A stretch of 64,000 nt of DNA from Scytonema sp. RU_4_4 (GTDB taxonomy: Bacteria; Cyanobacteriota; Cyanobacteriia; Cyanobacteriales; Nostocaceae), in contig JAAUSC010000002.1 of NCBI GenBank assembly GCA_012031965.1, positions 1 to 64,000 of the forward strand, read 5' to 3'. Both the position numbers and the translations under genes were made by a program. The notes under the pieces are model-generated. The model did no database searches and was not told where the DNA came from. It saw only the letters and a list, made by a program, of their open reading frames with translations. Positions 16,883 through 27,431 of the stretch are shown piece after piece (within the stretch, counting starts at the first letter, position 1; each line of letters starts with the position of its first letter).

Positions 16883-19093
16883 ATGCAATCAACAGAATAC
16901 ATAAATATAGATCCACAAAAGTATTGGTTGAGTCTAAAACGGCGTTGGCTTGCTGCTGTAGCTGTCTTTGGACCTGTGAGTGCGCTTTCAGTTGGAATGG
17001 CGTTTGTGCAAAAGCCTGAATATGAAGCGCAAGGAAAGATTTTATTAAAGATAAATCATACCCCTGCCCTCACAGGAGTAGGTGAACAATTAGGAGAATT
17101 GGATCGTCCCTTAACTGATAAAGGGAACCCTCTGAATACAGAAGTAGAAATTATTCATTCCGTCCCTCTTGTAGAAAAGACCATAACTGCACTCAACTTA
17201 AAAGATGAAAAGGGTATCCCTCTTAAACCTCAAATATTGATAGAAAAACAGCTGGATGTAAAAAATATAGGCACAACAAATGTACTGCAAATTTCCTATA
17301 AAAGCAGCGACCCTAAGCAAGCTGCGTTAGTGGTCGATAAACTGATGAGCCTTTATATAGAAAGAAATGTACTGACTAATCGGGCTGAAGCTGTTGCGGC
17401 GGGGAAATTTATTGCCCAGCAATTACCTACAGCCGAAGCAAGCGTTCGTCAAGCAGAAGCAGCCTTACGCCAATTTAAAGAAAAAAACCAGATTGTAGCT
17501 TTGGATGAGGAAGCCAAATCGGCAGTAGAGATTATTAAAGATCTCGAAACTCAAATTAACCAGATTCAAGCTGACCTAGCGGATGCTACTAGTCGGTCTG
17601 CAAACCTTCAGCAAAAAGTGGGTATGACTTCAAAGCAAGCTATGGTTGTCAATACCCTCAACCAGTCTCCGGGAGTGCAAAAATTGCTGGAAGAATTCCA
17701 ACAACTAGACACTCAACTGGCAGTTCAGCAAAAACGCTTCCAGGATGAAAATCCTACTATTATCTATATGAAGGAACAGAGGTCTACTGTAAAAGCCTTA
17801 CTACAAAAGCGCGTAGAACAAACGCTTGGAGAGGACAAGCAACTGCCCAATCAATATTTGCAGAATTTGCAGATTGGAGAAAGCAAACAAGAACTGATTG
17901 ATGATTTTGTCAAATCAGAGATAGGACGTCAAAGCTTAGCTAATCGCTTAAATCAAATATATAATGCTCGGTTTATCTATAAACAACGGGTTAATATTTT
18001 ACCGAAATTAGAAAAAGAGCAGCGAGAGCTACAACGGAAACTCGAAGCAGCTCAATCTACTTATCAAACTCTTTTGAAAAAGCTACAAGAAATACGGGTT
18101 GCAGAAAACCAAAATGTGGGTAACGCAAGTATTCTTGAGAATGCCTTAGTTCCCGAAAAAGCTTCGATTCGCAAACAAATTGTCACTGTCGTTTTGGGTG
18201 TTCTACTAGGTATCTTTTTGACGACAGCTATGGTCGTTATTTTAGAAGTTAGAGACACCTCCATCAAGACTCTTAAAGAAGCAGAAAAGCTATTTGGGTA
18301 CACTCTGCTAGGAACTATTCCTTACGTCGGGAAAAGAGTTACCCGGCGTCGTCAAGAGCAGGAGTGGACTCTTCCAGAGGTTCCTGTTAGAGACACTCCT
18401 CGCTTACCTATCAGCGAAGCATACCGAATGCTTAAAGCTAACCTGAAATTTACTAGTTTAGATAAAGCACCCAAAGTGATTGTAGTAACGAGTTCTCTTC
18501 CTAAAGAGGGTAAATCTACAATCTCTGCCAATTTAGCCGCCGCTACTGCTGAACTGGGACGCCGAGTTTTGCTAGTGGATGCGGATATGCGTCATCCAAT
18601 GCAGCACCACATCTGGGGACTAACCAATGTAGCGGGTTTAAGCAATGTCCTGGTTGGTCACGCTGAATTTGAGGCAACTATAGCGCGTAGAGTGATGCCT
18701 AACCTGGATATCTTAACAGCAGGGGTCATACCTCCTAACCCAATGGCTCTTTTAGACTCCAAGCGGATGGCTTCATTGATTGAGTATTTTGGTGAAAACT
18801 ACGATTTTGTCATTATTGATGCGCCTCCTGTTGTACATGCAGCTGATGCTCTGACCTTAAGTGAAATGACTGATGGTGTTTTGTTCGTAGCGCGACCAGG
18901 GGTACTCAATTTTACCAGCGCTCAAGCTTCTAAAGAGTTGTTGGAGCGTTCTGGTCAGAAAGTTCTGGGTTTGGTTGTCAACGGTTTGATTTTAGAAAAC
19001 GAACCTGACAGCTACTTTCACTTTACTAAAGGATATTCTGCTCAGGAAGATTCTCCTGTTCGCCAACAAGCTACGTCTGATACCAGAAACTAA
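16883..19093 (+). CDS. Wzc-like polysaccharide co-polymerase and tyrosine autokinase
   Basis: From ATG 16883, about 736 residues. An N-terminal Wzz domain with two membrane helices (near residues 25-45 and 435-455) brackets a coiled-coil periplasmic region, followed by a cytoplasmic BY-kinase domain with Walker A SLPKEGKST, Walker A' VLLVDADMRHP and Walker B DFVIIDAPP. Such proteins set chain length and gate export of Wzy-made polysaccharide by cycles of tyrosine phosphorylation. The C-terminal tail has only two tyrosines (SYFHF, KGYSA), fewer than the usual cluster. An in-frame extension to 16793 is less plausible. First gene of the cluster. Confidence 0.9.
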   Translation: MQSTEYINIDPQKYWLSLKRRWLAAVAVFGPVSALSVGMAFVQKPEYEAQGKILLKINHTPALTGVGEQLGELDRPLTDKGNPLNTEVEIIHSVPLVEKTITALNLKDEKGIPLKPQILIEKQLDVKNIGTTNVLQISYKSSDPKQAALVVDKLMSLYIERNVLTNRAEAVAAGKFIAQQLPTAEASVRQAEAALRQFKEKNQIVALDEEAKSAVEIIKDLETQINQIQADLADATSRSANLQQKVGMTSKQAMVVNTLNQSPGVQKLLEEFQQLDTQLAVQQKRFQDENPTIIYMKEQRSTVKALLQKRVEQTLGEDKQLPNQYLQNLQIGESKQELIDDFVKSEIGRQSLANRLNQIYNARFIYKQRVNILPKLEKEQRELQRKLEAAQSTYQTLLKKLQEIRVAENQNVGNASILENALVPEKASIRKQIVTVVLGVLLGIFLTTAMVVILEVRDTSIKTLKEAEKLFGYTLLGTIPYVGKRVTRRRQEQEWTLPEVPVRDTPRLPISEAYRMLKANLKFTSLDKAPKVIVVTSSLPKEGKSTISANLAAATAELGRRVLLVDADMRHPMQHHIWGLTNVAGLSNVLVGHAEFEATIARRVMPNLDILTAGVIPPNPMALLDSKRMASLIEYFGENYDFVIIDAPPVVHAADALTLSEMTDGVLFVARPGVLNFTSAQASKELLERSGQKVLGLVVNGLILENEPDSYFHFTKGYSAQEDSPVRQQATSDTRN

Positions 19094-19170
19094 GCTGAGC
19101 GTTTCTCCTAAAACTTAAAAAAGAAGTATTAATAATACCTTTCTCCTTGATGAGTCTGTTTAGGTGAAAA

Positions 19171-20271
19171 ATGATAAGTCAATTTACTGAAAAAATATTT
19201 TTCTATTGTCTTCCACAAGGCACTCCTGATAAAGCAGCTTATCAACACGGAATAGTTTGCTTAGCTGAAGGTTTAAAATCACTAGGAATACAATTTTATT
19301 CAAATCAAAACTATTGGAAAACTTCACCAGAAAAAGAAGAATACATCTTTTGTCACGATTCCAGTGTTACGCCTGATGACTGTTCAATTGTTGTGTTAAA
19401 TGACCTTTGGTTCAGATATGGTAAACCTTTTCCAGAAAATCTCTTTCATTCAAAAAGAAAATATATTACTGTTTATATCGAGCTTTGGAAAGAGTCAAAC
19501 TTTGCTCTAAACCCTGAGTTTGAAAATTTCGATTTGGTATTAAAGGCTCAGTGCAACAGTAGGTTAAAATATCCCTCTAATTGTCATCCGTGGGCTTTTG
19601 GTTTGTCTAAGAGGATATTGCAGGAGACTGCTATTTTACCAAGTTTTCAAGAAAGAAAAAAACACCTGCTTGTTAACTTCAGAGTCGGTCATTCTGTTAG
19701 GCAAATTGTTGGCAAAAAATTTCTGCCTCGCATTCAAAGCATTCTGCCAATTGACAATTCTAGTGATAGTTTCGACACTTTTCCAACGAGTCCCTACGAT
19801 TATTTACAGTGGAATCAAACAGGCAGACGTCATTACCCGAACTACTACAAACGCTTGAGAGAATCAGTTGCATGTGCCTGTTTTGGGGGTGTCCTCCAAC
19901 CCTCGTGGACGCGAGATGCTGTTGCTCCAACGAAACTTTGGTATCGAATTTTAAGCAAATTAGATTTACGACCAACCCAACTTGTGAAATGGGAGAGTTG
20001 GCGATTTTGGGAAGCATTAGCTGCTGGATGCGTTCCGTTTCATTTGGACTACCAGAAGTATGGTGCAGACTTGCCTGTTATACCGGAGAACTGGCGACAC
20101 TACATTGGGATAGATTTGGACAACATACAAGAATCAATAGACAGAATAGCTGATGAACCGGAACTTTTGGAAAGAATTTCTACCGAAGGAAGGCTTTGGG
20201 CACTGAAATATTACAGTCCTATACCTACAGCACAGCGATTTCTTGAGAAAATTGGCTTTTCAATAGCTTAA
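19171..20271 (+). CDS. Putative glycosyltransferase, family unclear
   Basis: A 366-residue soluble protein with no membrane segment. The last 100 residues (KWESWRFWEALAAGCVPFHLDYQKYG, then a closing ERISTEGRLWALKYYSP-type helix) look like the donor-binding end of a GT-B glycosyltransferase, where an EALA-type Glu contacts the nucleotide sugar. The N-terminal half resembles nothing I can name. An AGGTGA ribosome site lies 8-9 bases before ATG 19171. Its place between the kinase and the flippase supports a role in repeat-unit assembly. Confidence 0.6.
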   Translation: MISQFTEKIFFYCLPQGTPDKAAYQHGIVCLAEGLKSLGIQFYSNQNYWKTSPEKEEYIFCHDSSVTPDDCSIVVLNDLWFRYGKPFPENLFHSKRKYITVYIELWKESNFALNPEFENFDLVLKAQCNSRLKYPSNCHPWAFGLSKRILQETAILPSFQERKKHLLVNFRVGHSVRQIVGKKFLPRIQSILPIDNSSDSFDTFPTSPYDYLQWNQTGRRHYPNYYKRLRESVACACFGGVLQPSWTRDAVAPTKLWYRILSKLDLRPTQLVKWESWRFWEALAAGCVPFHLDYQKYGADLPVIPENWRHYIGIDLDNIQESIDRIADEPELLERISTEGRLWALKYYSPIPTAQRFLEKIGFSIA

Positions 20272-20291
20272 ACATCAGATTAAACATCAGA

Positions 20292-21755
20292 ATGAACATA
20301 CAAAAAAAGGCAGTTAAAGGTGTAGTTTGGTCTGTTATCCAGCATTGGGGTAGCCAGACAATTTCCTTTGTTGTCTTTTCTTTGCTGGCTCGCCTGCTTG
20401 AACCGGAAGGCTTTGGTCTAGTTGCTCTAGCTAGCGTTTTTATAGCTTTCATGGAGATTTTTCTTGACCAAGGACTTACCCAAGCAATAGTTCAACGTAA
20501 GGAGTTAGACCAGGAACACCTAGACACCGCCTTCTGGGCGAATCTCGCTGTTGGTATACTGCTGACTACGTTCGGCATCACTTTTGCTTATGCGATCGCT
20601 AACTTGTTTCATCATCCACAACTAGCTCCCATCATACAGTGGTTATCACTGAGCTTCTTAGTCGGTGCCTTCAGCCGCGTCCAGCAAGCAATCTTTCATC
20701 GCAAGCTTGCTTTCAAGGTTGTAGCAGTGCGATCGCTCTTCGCTACTTTGGTTGGTGGTGTGGTTGGCGTAGCCATGGCGCTTGGTGGCTACGGTGTTTG
20801 GAGTCTCGTTGGTCAACGGATAGCTAATGACTCAGTAGGAGCTTTGATTTTATGGGGAGCGAGCGACTGGCGACCAAAATTCAATGTTTCCCTAAAGCAC
20901 TTCAAAGAGTTATTTGCTTTCGGGATCAATATGATGGGGTTCAATATAGTCAACTTTTTCAACCGTCGAGCCGATGACTTTTTAATTGGATACTTCCTCG
21001 GTCCTGTAGCGCTGGGATATTACACTGTTGCCTACCGAGTCTTGTGGGTGATGACGCAGCTTTTCGTTACGGTGACAAGCCAGGTGGCGCTACCCATTTT
21101 TTCTAGGCTGCAAGAAGACGACGTACGACTACAACGTGCATTTTACACTGTTACGCAGTTCACAAGTCTCATTGCTTTCCCCAGCTTTCTCGGCGTGACT
21201 GTGTTAGCACCTGAATTAGTGCAGGTTTTGTTTGGAAGTAAGTGGCAACAAAGTATACCAGTCATGCAAGTCCTAGCGTTTATCGGTATTCTCCATTCTA
21301 TGGTTTACTTCAATTCAACTATCATGATGGCTAAAGGTAAGCCATCTTGGAGGTTTGGAGTAAATTGTCTGAACGCTGTAGTTAATGTGATTGGTTTTGC
21401 ATTGGTAACTCGTTGGGGAATTTTAGCGATCGCGCTAGCCTATGTTATTAGCGGATACCTAATTTTTCCCATTTCCATATATTTAGTCCGTAAATTAATT
21501 CCTCTTCAACTCATGACCTATTTGTGTCAATACGCTATTCCACTGACCGGAACATTGGTTATGGTAAGTGCTATTTTGGGAGCCAAATACTTGCTTGGGG
21601 GATTGATAAATTCGGCGACATTATTAATTGTCAGTATAATCATTGGCGCAGTTGCCTATATACTAACAATTTTCTTAATTGCTCCAAAAGTCTTTAGACA
21701 AACACTGGATTTTATTGAGTTAGCTGTTCCCAAACTGAAATGGAGAAGAAATTGA
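20292..21755 (+). CDS. Wzx-type polysaccharide flippase
   Basis: A 487-residue polytopic protein with about 12-14 hydrophobic helices and the family opening KKAVKGVVWSVIQHWGSQ...SFVVFSLLARLLEPEGFGLVALA seen in MviN/Wzx oligosaccharide flippases. It would turn lipid-linked repeat units across the plasma membrane for polymerisation. It starts 20 bases after the previous gene and ends 9 bases before the next. A 12-base direct repeat (TTAAACATCAGA, twice) sits just before the start codon. Confidence 0.9.
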   Translation: MNIQKKAVKGVVWSVIQHWGSQTISFVVFSLLARLLEPEGFGLVALASVFIAFMEIFLDQGLTQAIVQRKELDQEHLDTAFWANLAVGILLTTFGITFAYAIANLFHHPQLAPIIQWLSLSFLVGAFSRVQQAIFHRKLAFKVVAVRSLFATLVGGVVGVAMALGGYGVWSLVGQRIANDSVGALILWGASDWRPKFNVSLKHFKELFAFGINMMGFNIVNFFNRRADDFLIGYFLGPVALGYYTVAYRVLWVMTQLFVTVTSQVALPIFSRLQEDDVRLQRAFYTVTQFTSLIAFPSFLGVTVLAPELVQVLFGSKWQQSIPVMQVLAFIGILHSMVYFNSTIMMAKGKPSWRFGVNCLNAVVNVIGFALVTRWGILAIALAYVISGYLIFPISIYLVRKLIPLQLMTYLCQYAIPLTGTLVMVSAILGAKYLLGGLINSATLLIVSIIIGAVAYILTIFLIAPKVFRQTLDFIELAVPKLKWRRN

Positions 21756-21764
21756 ATAAAACTT

Positions 21765-22712
21765 ATGAAACATAAACCTTTAGTCAGCATTCTAATTAAC
21801 AACTACAACTACGGGCGCTTCATTAGTGAAGCGATAGACAGTGCATTAAATCAAACTTACCCTCATATTGAAGTGATTGTGGTGGATGATGGTTCTACCG
21901 ATAACTCCCGCGAAATTATCAATAACTATAAAGACAAAATCATTCCAGTACTTAAGGACAATGGGGGTCAAGCCTCAGCATTTAATGCCGGGTTTGCAGC
22001 AACCAAGGGAGATATTATCTGCATCCTTGATGCCGATGATATTGCTTTACCAGAAAAAGTGACAGAAGTTGTCAACATATTTAGAGAACACCTAGATATT
22101 GATTGGTGTTTCCATAGCTTGAAAATAACAGACATCAAGACGGGTGCAGTGCTAAAGCGAGTACACCGTGACAATGCATACACTCCAATCACTAAGCACA
22201 AAGAGCGTGAAAATTTATCGCGCAAGTGCGATTTTAGGTTGCACATGATTAAAAAGGGGAAAGCACCGTTCATAGCTCCTGCATCGTCCGGTTTGTGCTT
22301 TACAAGTTCCTTTATAAAACAGATTTTACCTTTGCCCGTTTATGAAGCTCATAAAACTTCGGCAGATCGCTGCTTGACATTTACAGCAATAGCTTTAAGT
22401 AAAGGCTTTTTCTTAGATAAGGAGCTAACTGTTCAAAGAATACATGGTAATAATGCATACACAGCGATGGATGGTAGGCAACAATATATGGCTAGAGCAA
22501 TTCTTATCATGGCTAATTGGATGAGAGCTAAGTTTCCAGAATTTACCAAGTTTACTAATAAATCTTTAGCGAAAAGTCTTAGCATTTACTGGCGGACTGG
22601 AGAAGTTGAGGTGCCAGCTAGAGAAATTATCAAAAATTATCTGGATTCTGTTTCACCCTTAGAAAGACTTGAAATTAGTTTAAGAGCTTATTACTACAGT
22701 TTGAAGTTATAA
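21765..22712 (+). CDS. Family 2 glycosyltransferase
   Basis: A 315-residue GT-A enzyme with the GT2 start VSILINNYNYGRFISEAIDSAL, the VVDDGSTDNS nucleotide-binding loop and DADD metal motif (ILDADDIALPEK). It probably adds one sugar of the repeat unit from a nucleotide sugar in the cytoplasm. No membrane helix is evident. It is in the middle of the cluster. Confidence 0.88.
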   Translation: MKHKPLVSILINNYNYGRFISEAIDSALNQTYPHIEVIVVDDGSTDNSREIINNYKDKIIPVLKDNGGQASAFNAGFAATKGDIICILDADDIALPEKVTEVVNIFREHLDIDWCFHSLKITDIKTGAVLKRVHRDNAYTPITKHKERENLSRKCDFRLHMIKKGKAPFIAPASSGLCFTSSFIKQILPLPVYEAHKTSADRCLTFTAIALSKGFFLDKELTVQRIHGNNAYTAMDGRQQYMARAILIMANWMRAKFPEFTKFTNKSLAKSLSIYWRTGEVEVPAREIIKNYLDSVSPLERLEISLRAYYYSLKL

Positions 22713-22778
22713 GAACAATTTTAAGAGCAATTTTCAAAAAAAAAGATTGCAATTCCCATACTATTTGTTCCACAAAAT

Positions 22779-24122
22779 TTGATAAAAAATAAATTTTCTA
22801 AAAAGATTCAGGAGAGTAAATTAACATTGAAAATTGCAATACATAAAAGCATTTTTGAAAAGGGATTTGTTGTTTTAGCACTTTTACTTTTTACAGACGC
22901 ATTTATATCACTCCTGCGTCGCCAAGGAGGGTTTGTCCTTGACTCAACTGAAGGCGATCCGGTTATGCAAGTTTCTTTGTTTGGAGTGTACATAGTTACC
23001 CTTTTCCTGATTTTATTACGCTGGAAGAAAACCGTTCAAGCGGTGCAGGCAGAACCGTTGTTAATGCTGCTACTGGCGATCGCTCTCGTCTCCGTTCTCT
23101 GGTCTTTCGCACCGATGGTGACACTTCGCCGTAGCGTAGCGCTCGTAGGAACAACCTTCTTTGGAGTGTATTTGGCTACGCGTTACAGCTTAAAGGAGCA
23201 GTTGCAGTTGCTGGCGTGGACACTTGGTATTGCAGCACTGCTAAGTTTCCTGTTTGCCTTAGCGCCACCGCACTTGGGAATTCATTCAGAAGGAGGACAT
23301 ATAGGGGCGTGGAGAGGAATCTACGTGCATAAAAATGCCTTAGGTCGTTCTATGGGCTTAAGTATCGTATTATTCTCACTTTATGTTCTTTATCAATCCA
23401 AACATCGCTGGATTGCTTGGGTTGGCTTAGTACTTTCAGCCAGTCTCATACTGCTGTCAACTTCAGCAACACCACTGTTGTCTTCTTTAGCTGTTTTGAG
23501 TCTGTTACCGCTTTACAGTATTTGGCGGTGGCGCAATCCCTTATTTTTGCCCTTTTTTATCATGGTAGTAACGCTCGGCTCAGTTGCTGCTCTATGGCTT
23601 TTGAGTCAAGCCCAAGCAATACTTGGTGCTGCTGGGCGGGATTTTACCTTCACTGGACGTACAGAACTGTGGGCGATTTTGCTGCAAATGATTCAAAAAC
23701 ACCCTTGGCTTGGCTACGGGTATAATGCCTTCTGGCTTGGCTGGAAAGGTGAATCCGCCAGGGTATGGAACTTACTCATATGGGAACCCACGTATGCTCA
23801 CAATGGTTATTTCCAATTAGGACTTGATTTGGGCTTATTAGGAATTTCGGTATTTGTGCTGGGATTTTTAATTTACTTTGGACGAGCTTTAACTTGGGCG
23901 CGTGTTAACCAAACTGTAGAAGGAATGTTTCCATTAGCCTATTTGACGTTTTTGTTGCCCTATAACGTCACAGATAGCATCATCTTGCAGCAAAATAATA
24001 TCTTTTGGGTTCTCTATGTATCGACGATTTTCTCAATGGTGGTTCAGCGCAATGTGGAAGCTAAACCGTCTGTAATAGCTAGGGAAACTTTAAACAAAGG
24101 AGAATACTTCAAAGATGCTTAG
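22779..24122 (+). CDS. O-antigen ligase/polymerase family protein (Wzy/WaaL-like)
   Basis: About 430-447 residues with 10-12 hydrophobic helices and a large loop containing GRTELWAILLQMIQKHPWLGYGYNAFW, the signature of Wzy_C/WaaL proteins. With Wzx and Wzc in the same cluster it is best read as the repeat-unit polymerase. No ATG is near the start. TTG at 22779 gives the full frame, but TTG at 22827 has AGGAG 12 bases upstream and may be the real start. It overlaps the next gene by 8 bases. Confidence 0.85.
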   Translation: MIKNKFSKKIQESKLTLKIAIHKSIFEKGFVVLALLLFTDAFISLLRRQGGFVLDSTEGDPVMQVSLFGVYIVTLFLILLRWKKTVQAVQAEPLLMLLLAIALVSVLWSFAPMVTLRRSVALVGTTFFGVYLATRYSLKEQLQLLAWTLGIAALLSFLFALAPPHLGIHSEGGHIGAWRGIYVHKNALGRSMGLSIVLFSLYVLYQSKHRWIAWVGLVLSASLILLSTSATPLLSSLAVLSLLPLYSIWRWRNPLFLPFFIMVVTLGSVAALWLLSQAQAILGAAGRDFTFTGRTELWAILLQMIQKHPWLGYGYNAFWLGWKGESARVWNLLIWEPTYAHNGYFQLGLDLGLLGISVFVLGFLIYFGRALTWARVNQTVEGMFPLAYLTFLLPYNVTDSIILQQNNIFWVLYVSTIFSMVVQRNVEAKPSVIARETLNKGEYFKDA

Positions 24123-25257
24123 TCAGCCTACTGTCCTGATTTATAGGAATAACCTGCTACCACCCTCGGAAACTTTCGTGCAAAACCAAGCAGAAGCTTT
24201 GCGGCGCTTTACTCCTTTTTACGTAGGCTCCCGTCGTGTGCAAGGCTTGCAGCTTCCCAATGAGCGAACCTTCGCGGTGAACCAGGGTGGACTGTTGGGT
24301 TTGACACGGGAAGTCTCTTATAAGCTTTGGGGATTGGCACCCGATTTTGTCCGGCATTTACGAAAGCTCAATCCTGTCTTGATTCACGCTCATTTTGGTC
24401 CCGATGGGGTTATGGCTTTACCTTTAGCACGAGATTTAGGAATCCCTCTTGCAGTCACGTTTCACGGCTATGACGCCACAATGCAGGATGCGTATGCAAA
24501 AGCTTCCTTTTGGAGTCATCGAGTCTATCTTCGCCGTAGACAAGTACTCAAACAGAAGGCTCAGCTGTTTGTTGCAGTGTCGGACTATATCAAAAAAACC
24601 TTATTAGAGCAGGGTTTTGAGCCAGATAAAGTTGTGGTCCACCATATTGGCGTCGATACGAAAACTTTTCAACCAGATCCGAGTGTCGTGCGCGAGCCGA
24701 TCGTTTTATTTGTGGGTCGATTATTAGAAAAAAAGGGTTGCGAGTACCTGATTCGAGCAATGGCTAAGGTGCAAGCAGCAATCCCAGATGCTGAGCTTGT
24801 CATCATTGGTGACGGACCGATGAACCTTGATTTAAAAAAACTGGCAGCCGCATTGCTATATCGTTATAAATTTCTGGGGTCGCAGCCTCGACAAGTCGTG
24901 CAAAGTTGGATGAATCGGGCACTTATATTGGGTGCGCCGAGTGTGACGGCGGCGACTGGGGAGTCTGAGGGAATGCCTATCGTGATACTTGAAGCGCAAG
25001 CAATGGGTCTACCCGTTGTTAGTTCAATTCATTCTGGCATCCCTGATGTTGTGGTGCATAAAGAAACAGGTTTCTTAGCTAGTGAGCGAGATTGGAATAC
25101 TCTCGCCGATTACATTTTACGTTTGCTAGAAGACAAAACTCTATGGCAACAGTTTAGCCAAAAGGGTCAAGAACGAGTACGTACCTTATTTAATCTTCGC
25201 AGTCAAACCAAGGTTTTAGAAAATTTATACGATGCGGTTTTACAGAAAAATGCGTGA
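24115..25257 (+). CDS. Family 4 glycosyltransferase
   Basis: A 380-residue GT-B enzyme. The N-terminal domain has LIHAHFGPDGVMALPLARDLGIPLAVTFHGYD, and the C-terminal domain has VLFVGRLLEKKGCEYLIRAMA, VIIGDGP and the E-x7-E motif region ESEGMPIVILEAQAMGLPVVSS. Such retaining enzymes transfer sugars such as glucose, mannose or galactose. Start overlaps the polymerase gene by 8 bases, suggesting coupling. Confidence 0.88.
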   Translation: MLSQPTVLIYRNNLLPPSETFVQNQAEALRRFTPFYVGSRRVQGLQLPNERTFAVNQGGLLGLTREVSYKLWGLAPDFVRHLRKLNPVLIHAHFGPDGVMALPLARDLGIPLAVTFHGYDATMQDAYAKASFWSHRVYLRRRQVLKQKAQLFVAVSDYIKKTLLEQGFEPDKVVVHHIGVDTKTFQPDPSVVREPIVLFVGRLLEKKGCEYLIRAMAKVQAAIPDAELVIIGDGPMNLDLKKLAAALLYRYKFLGSQPRQVVQSWMNRALILGAPSVTAATGESEGMPIVILEAQAMGLPVVSSIHSGIPDVVVHKETGFLASERDWNTLADYILRLLEDKTLWQQFSQKGQERVRTLFNLRSQTKVLENLYDAVLQKNA

Positions 25258-25342
25258 CCGAGCGCATCTTAGTTGAAGTTAAGAGCTTGCTTTTAAGAAG
25301 AGTAAGACAACAAAAATAATTAACTTTAGGAGGTCGTTAATT

Positions 25343-26047
25343 GTGGAAAAGCATAGAATGTTCAAGCAAAATTTGAAAAGATTCAGAAGGAGATTATTTG
25401 AGAGCTTTGGCTCAGACCGTTATTCAAGACCTTCATTAAAAAATATTGATAGGACGCTTGAAAAATATCTCAATTATCGCAATGGTTTCTTCATTGAGGT
25501 CGGTGGTAATGATGGGTTCAATCAAAGTAATACGTACTACTTTGAGCGTTTTCGCTGTTGGAATGGAATTCTTGTGGAAGCTATTCCTGAACTTTATGAA
25601 GAATGTGTAAAAGAACGACCAAGGTCAAAAGTTTTTAATTATGCTCTAATATCTGAGGATTACCAAGATACTCATGCCACAATGATTTATTCAAATCTCA
25701 GGTCTCTTGTGAAAGGGGCGCAAAAGAGTGATGAAAATGACATCAAACATGCATACGATATGAACCATCTAAAAAAGAGTAGTGTGAAACCTTATGAAAT
25801 TAGCGTACCTGTACGTACACTAACATCAATATTAGATGAATGTCATGTTCAGGAAATCGATTTATTCTCTTTAGATGTTGAAGGGTACGAACTCAATGTA
25901 CTCAAGGGTCTTGATTTTAATAAATATCAACCGAAGTATATGCTGATAGAAGCAAGATTTAGAAATGAAATAGAAGAATATATCAGTGATTTATACATTC
26001 AAATAGACCAATTTTCACATCATGATTTCCTTTACAAATTAAAGTGA
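25343..26047 (+). CDS. FkbM-family methyltransferase
   Basis: A 234-residue protein with the FkbM pattern: FFIEVGGNDGFNQSNTYYFE (SAM site), GILVEAIPELYEEC, and a later LTSILDECHVQEIDLFSLDVEGYELNVLKG. These are SAM-dependent O-methyltransferases often found in polysaccharide clusters, where they may methylate sugars or cap chains. The GTG at 25343 is chosen because an AGGAGG site lies nine bases upstream; an ATG five codons later is the alternative. Confidence 0.85.
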   Translation: MEKHRMFKQNLKRFRRRLFESFGSDRYSRPSLKNIDRTLEKYLNYRNGFFIEVGGNDGFNQSNTYYFERFRCWNGILVEAIPELYEECVKERPRSKVFNYALISEDYQDTHATMIYSNLRSLVKGAQKSDENDIKHAYDMNHLKKSSVKPYEISVPVRTLTSILDECHVQEIDLFSLDVEGYELNVLKGLDFNKYQPKYMLIEARFRNEIEEYISDLYIQIDQFSHHDFLYKLK

Positions 26048-26051
26048 GAAT

Positions 26052-27298
26052 ATGGAAAAAACAAGAGTTTAGCGCACAGACTTGGTTATTTATCAGCTGC
26101 CCCTAGAGCTTCTACTCGTTCTGATGCTGAAGCGGGGGGACCGCGATCGCATATGCTTGGCGTGATGCGAGCTTTTGAGGCTCTGCAGTGGCAGGTAAAA
26201 CCCTTTATTGTGGGCGATCGCGTACCACGTAGTTGGGTGAGTTCAGGCTCGGAACGCGCAGTTACAGGAGGGTTTTTCCGTACCCTGATATCAGACCTAG
26301 TACGGTTGAACATGGGTATCATCAATGTAAGGCGAGCTTGGCGTGAATTAGGTCAACAAGTGGACTGGGTTTACGAGCGCCGTGCTGCGCTTCAGTCTCT
26401 CGGCTGGATATTCACGCGGTATGGTATCCCCTGGATATTAGAAACCAATTCCCCTTTGTTCTATGAATCGAAAGCAGAGCGGAAAAATGTTGTCCTGAGC
26501 AGACTTGAAAGATGGTTGGAGATAAAAGCTTATCGGGAGTGTGACATCCTAATCTGTATTACCGAAGCACTCAAAGAGATTATCGTCCGCGAAGCAAATA
26601 TCCCACCTGAAAAGGTCATAGTGCTACCCAACGGTGTAGATACTTCTGTTTTTAACCCTGACTCTTACCAGCCTAAGCGTACATTTGATAACTTCACAAT
26701 TGGCTTTGTGGGCAATTTGTATGCTTGGCAGGGGTTGGAGGATTTGTTGAAGGCTCTGCACGACTTGCTTAAAGAGGGCTTTGATTTGTCCCTAGTCGTC
26801 GTTGGAGACGGTCAGATGCGGACAGAATGGGAATCCAAGGCTCAGACATTGGGGTTATCTAACAACGTGAAGTTTGTCGGTCAAGTTCCTTGGAACGAGG
26901 TTCCCTCTTACATTGCTGGATTCGATGTTGGCTATTCTGGTCACGTCAAGCTACAGATTGGTAAGATGTACCATTCGCCACTCAAAATATACGAGTATAT
27001 GGCGATGGGTAAACCAGTCTTAGCTTCGGCTTTTGAAGATGCTCAACGGGTACTCCGGGAAGGGGAAACCGGGTTTTTGTTCAAAGCCGGGGATATGCAG
27101 GATCTCAAATCTGCCTTAGTCAGGGCTTATAAGTCGCAGCCGGTACTAGAGGAGATGGGGCGTCAGGCTCGTGAAGATATCCTGCTTAATCACAGTTGGA
27201 TAGCTCGCGTGCAGACATTGATTCCAATAGTTGATCAAATTTTGGGCGAGAAGGAGCAACAAACAGATACAAAGTGTATGACATCCTCTGCCCACTGA
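26052..27298 (+). CDS. Family 4 glycosyltransferase, apparent 5' frameshift
   Basis: The main frame from ATG 26153 encodes 381 residues with GT4 hallmarks: VIVLPNGVDTSVFNP, VGFVGNLYAWQGLEDLLKAL-like, VVGDGQM, and SPLKIYEYMAMGKPVLAS with the donor-site Glu. In-frame codons upstream, with no start, read RLGYLSAAPRASTRSDAEA, a normal N-terminus for the family. An ATG at 26052, four bases after the previous stop, would connect if the six-A run at 26056-26061 had one more A, giving about 415 residues. So the true gene very likely begins at 26052 and is interrupted by a 1-base deficit. Confidence 0.8.
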
Positions 27299-27431
27299 AG
27301 ACAGGAAGCATCTACCTTTTGTCAAAGCCAATCAGATTTCAGTTATTTTTGCGCGATTCTGTACTTTGCAGAAGCGCCTTAGTAAAGCTTTTTTTGTGCA
27401 AATCATCCAATATAAAACCGAATTGCCAAAC

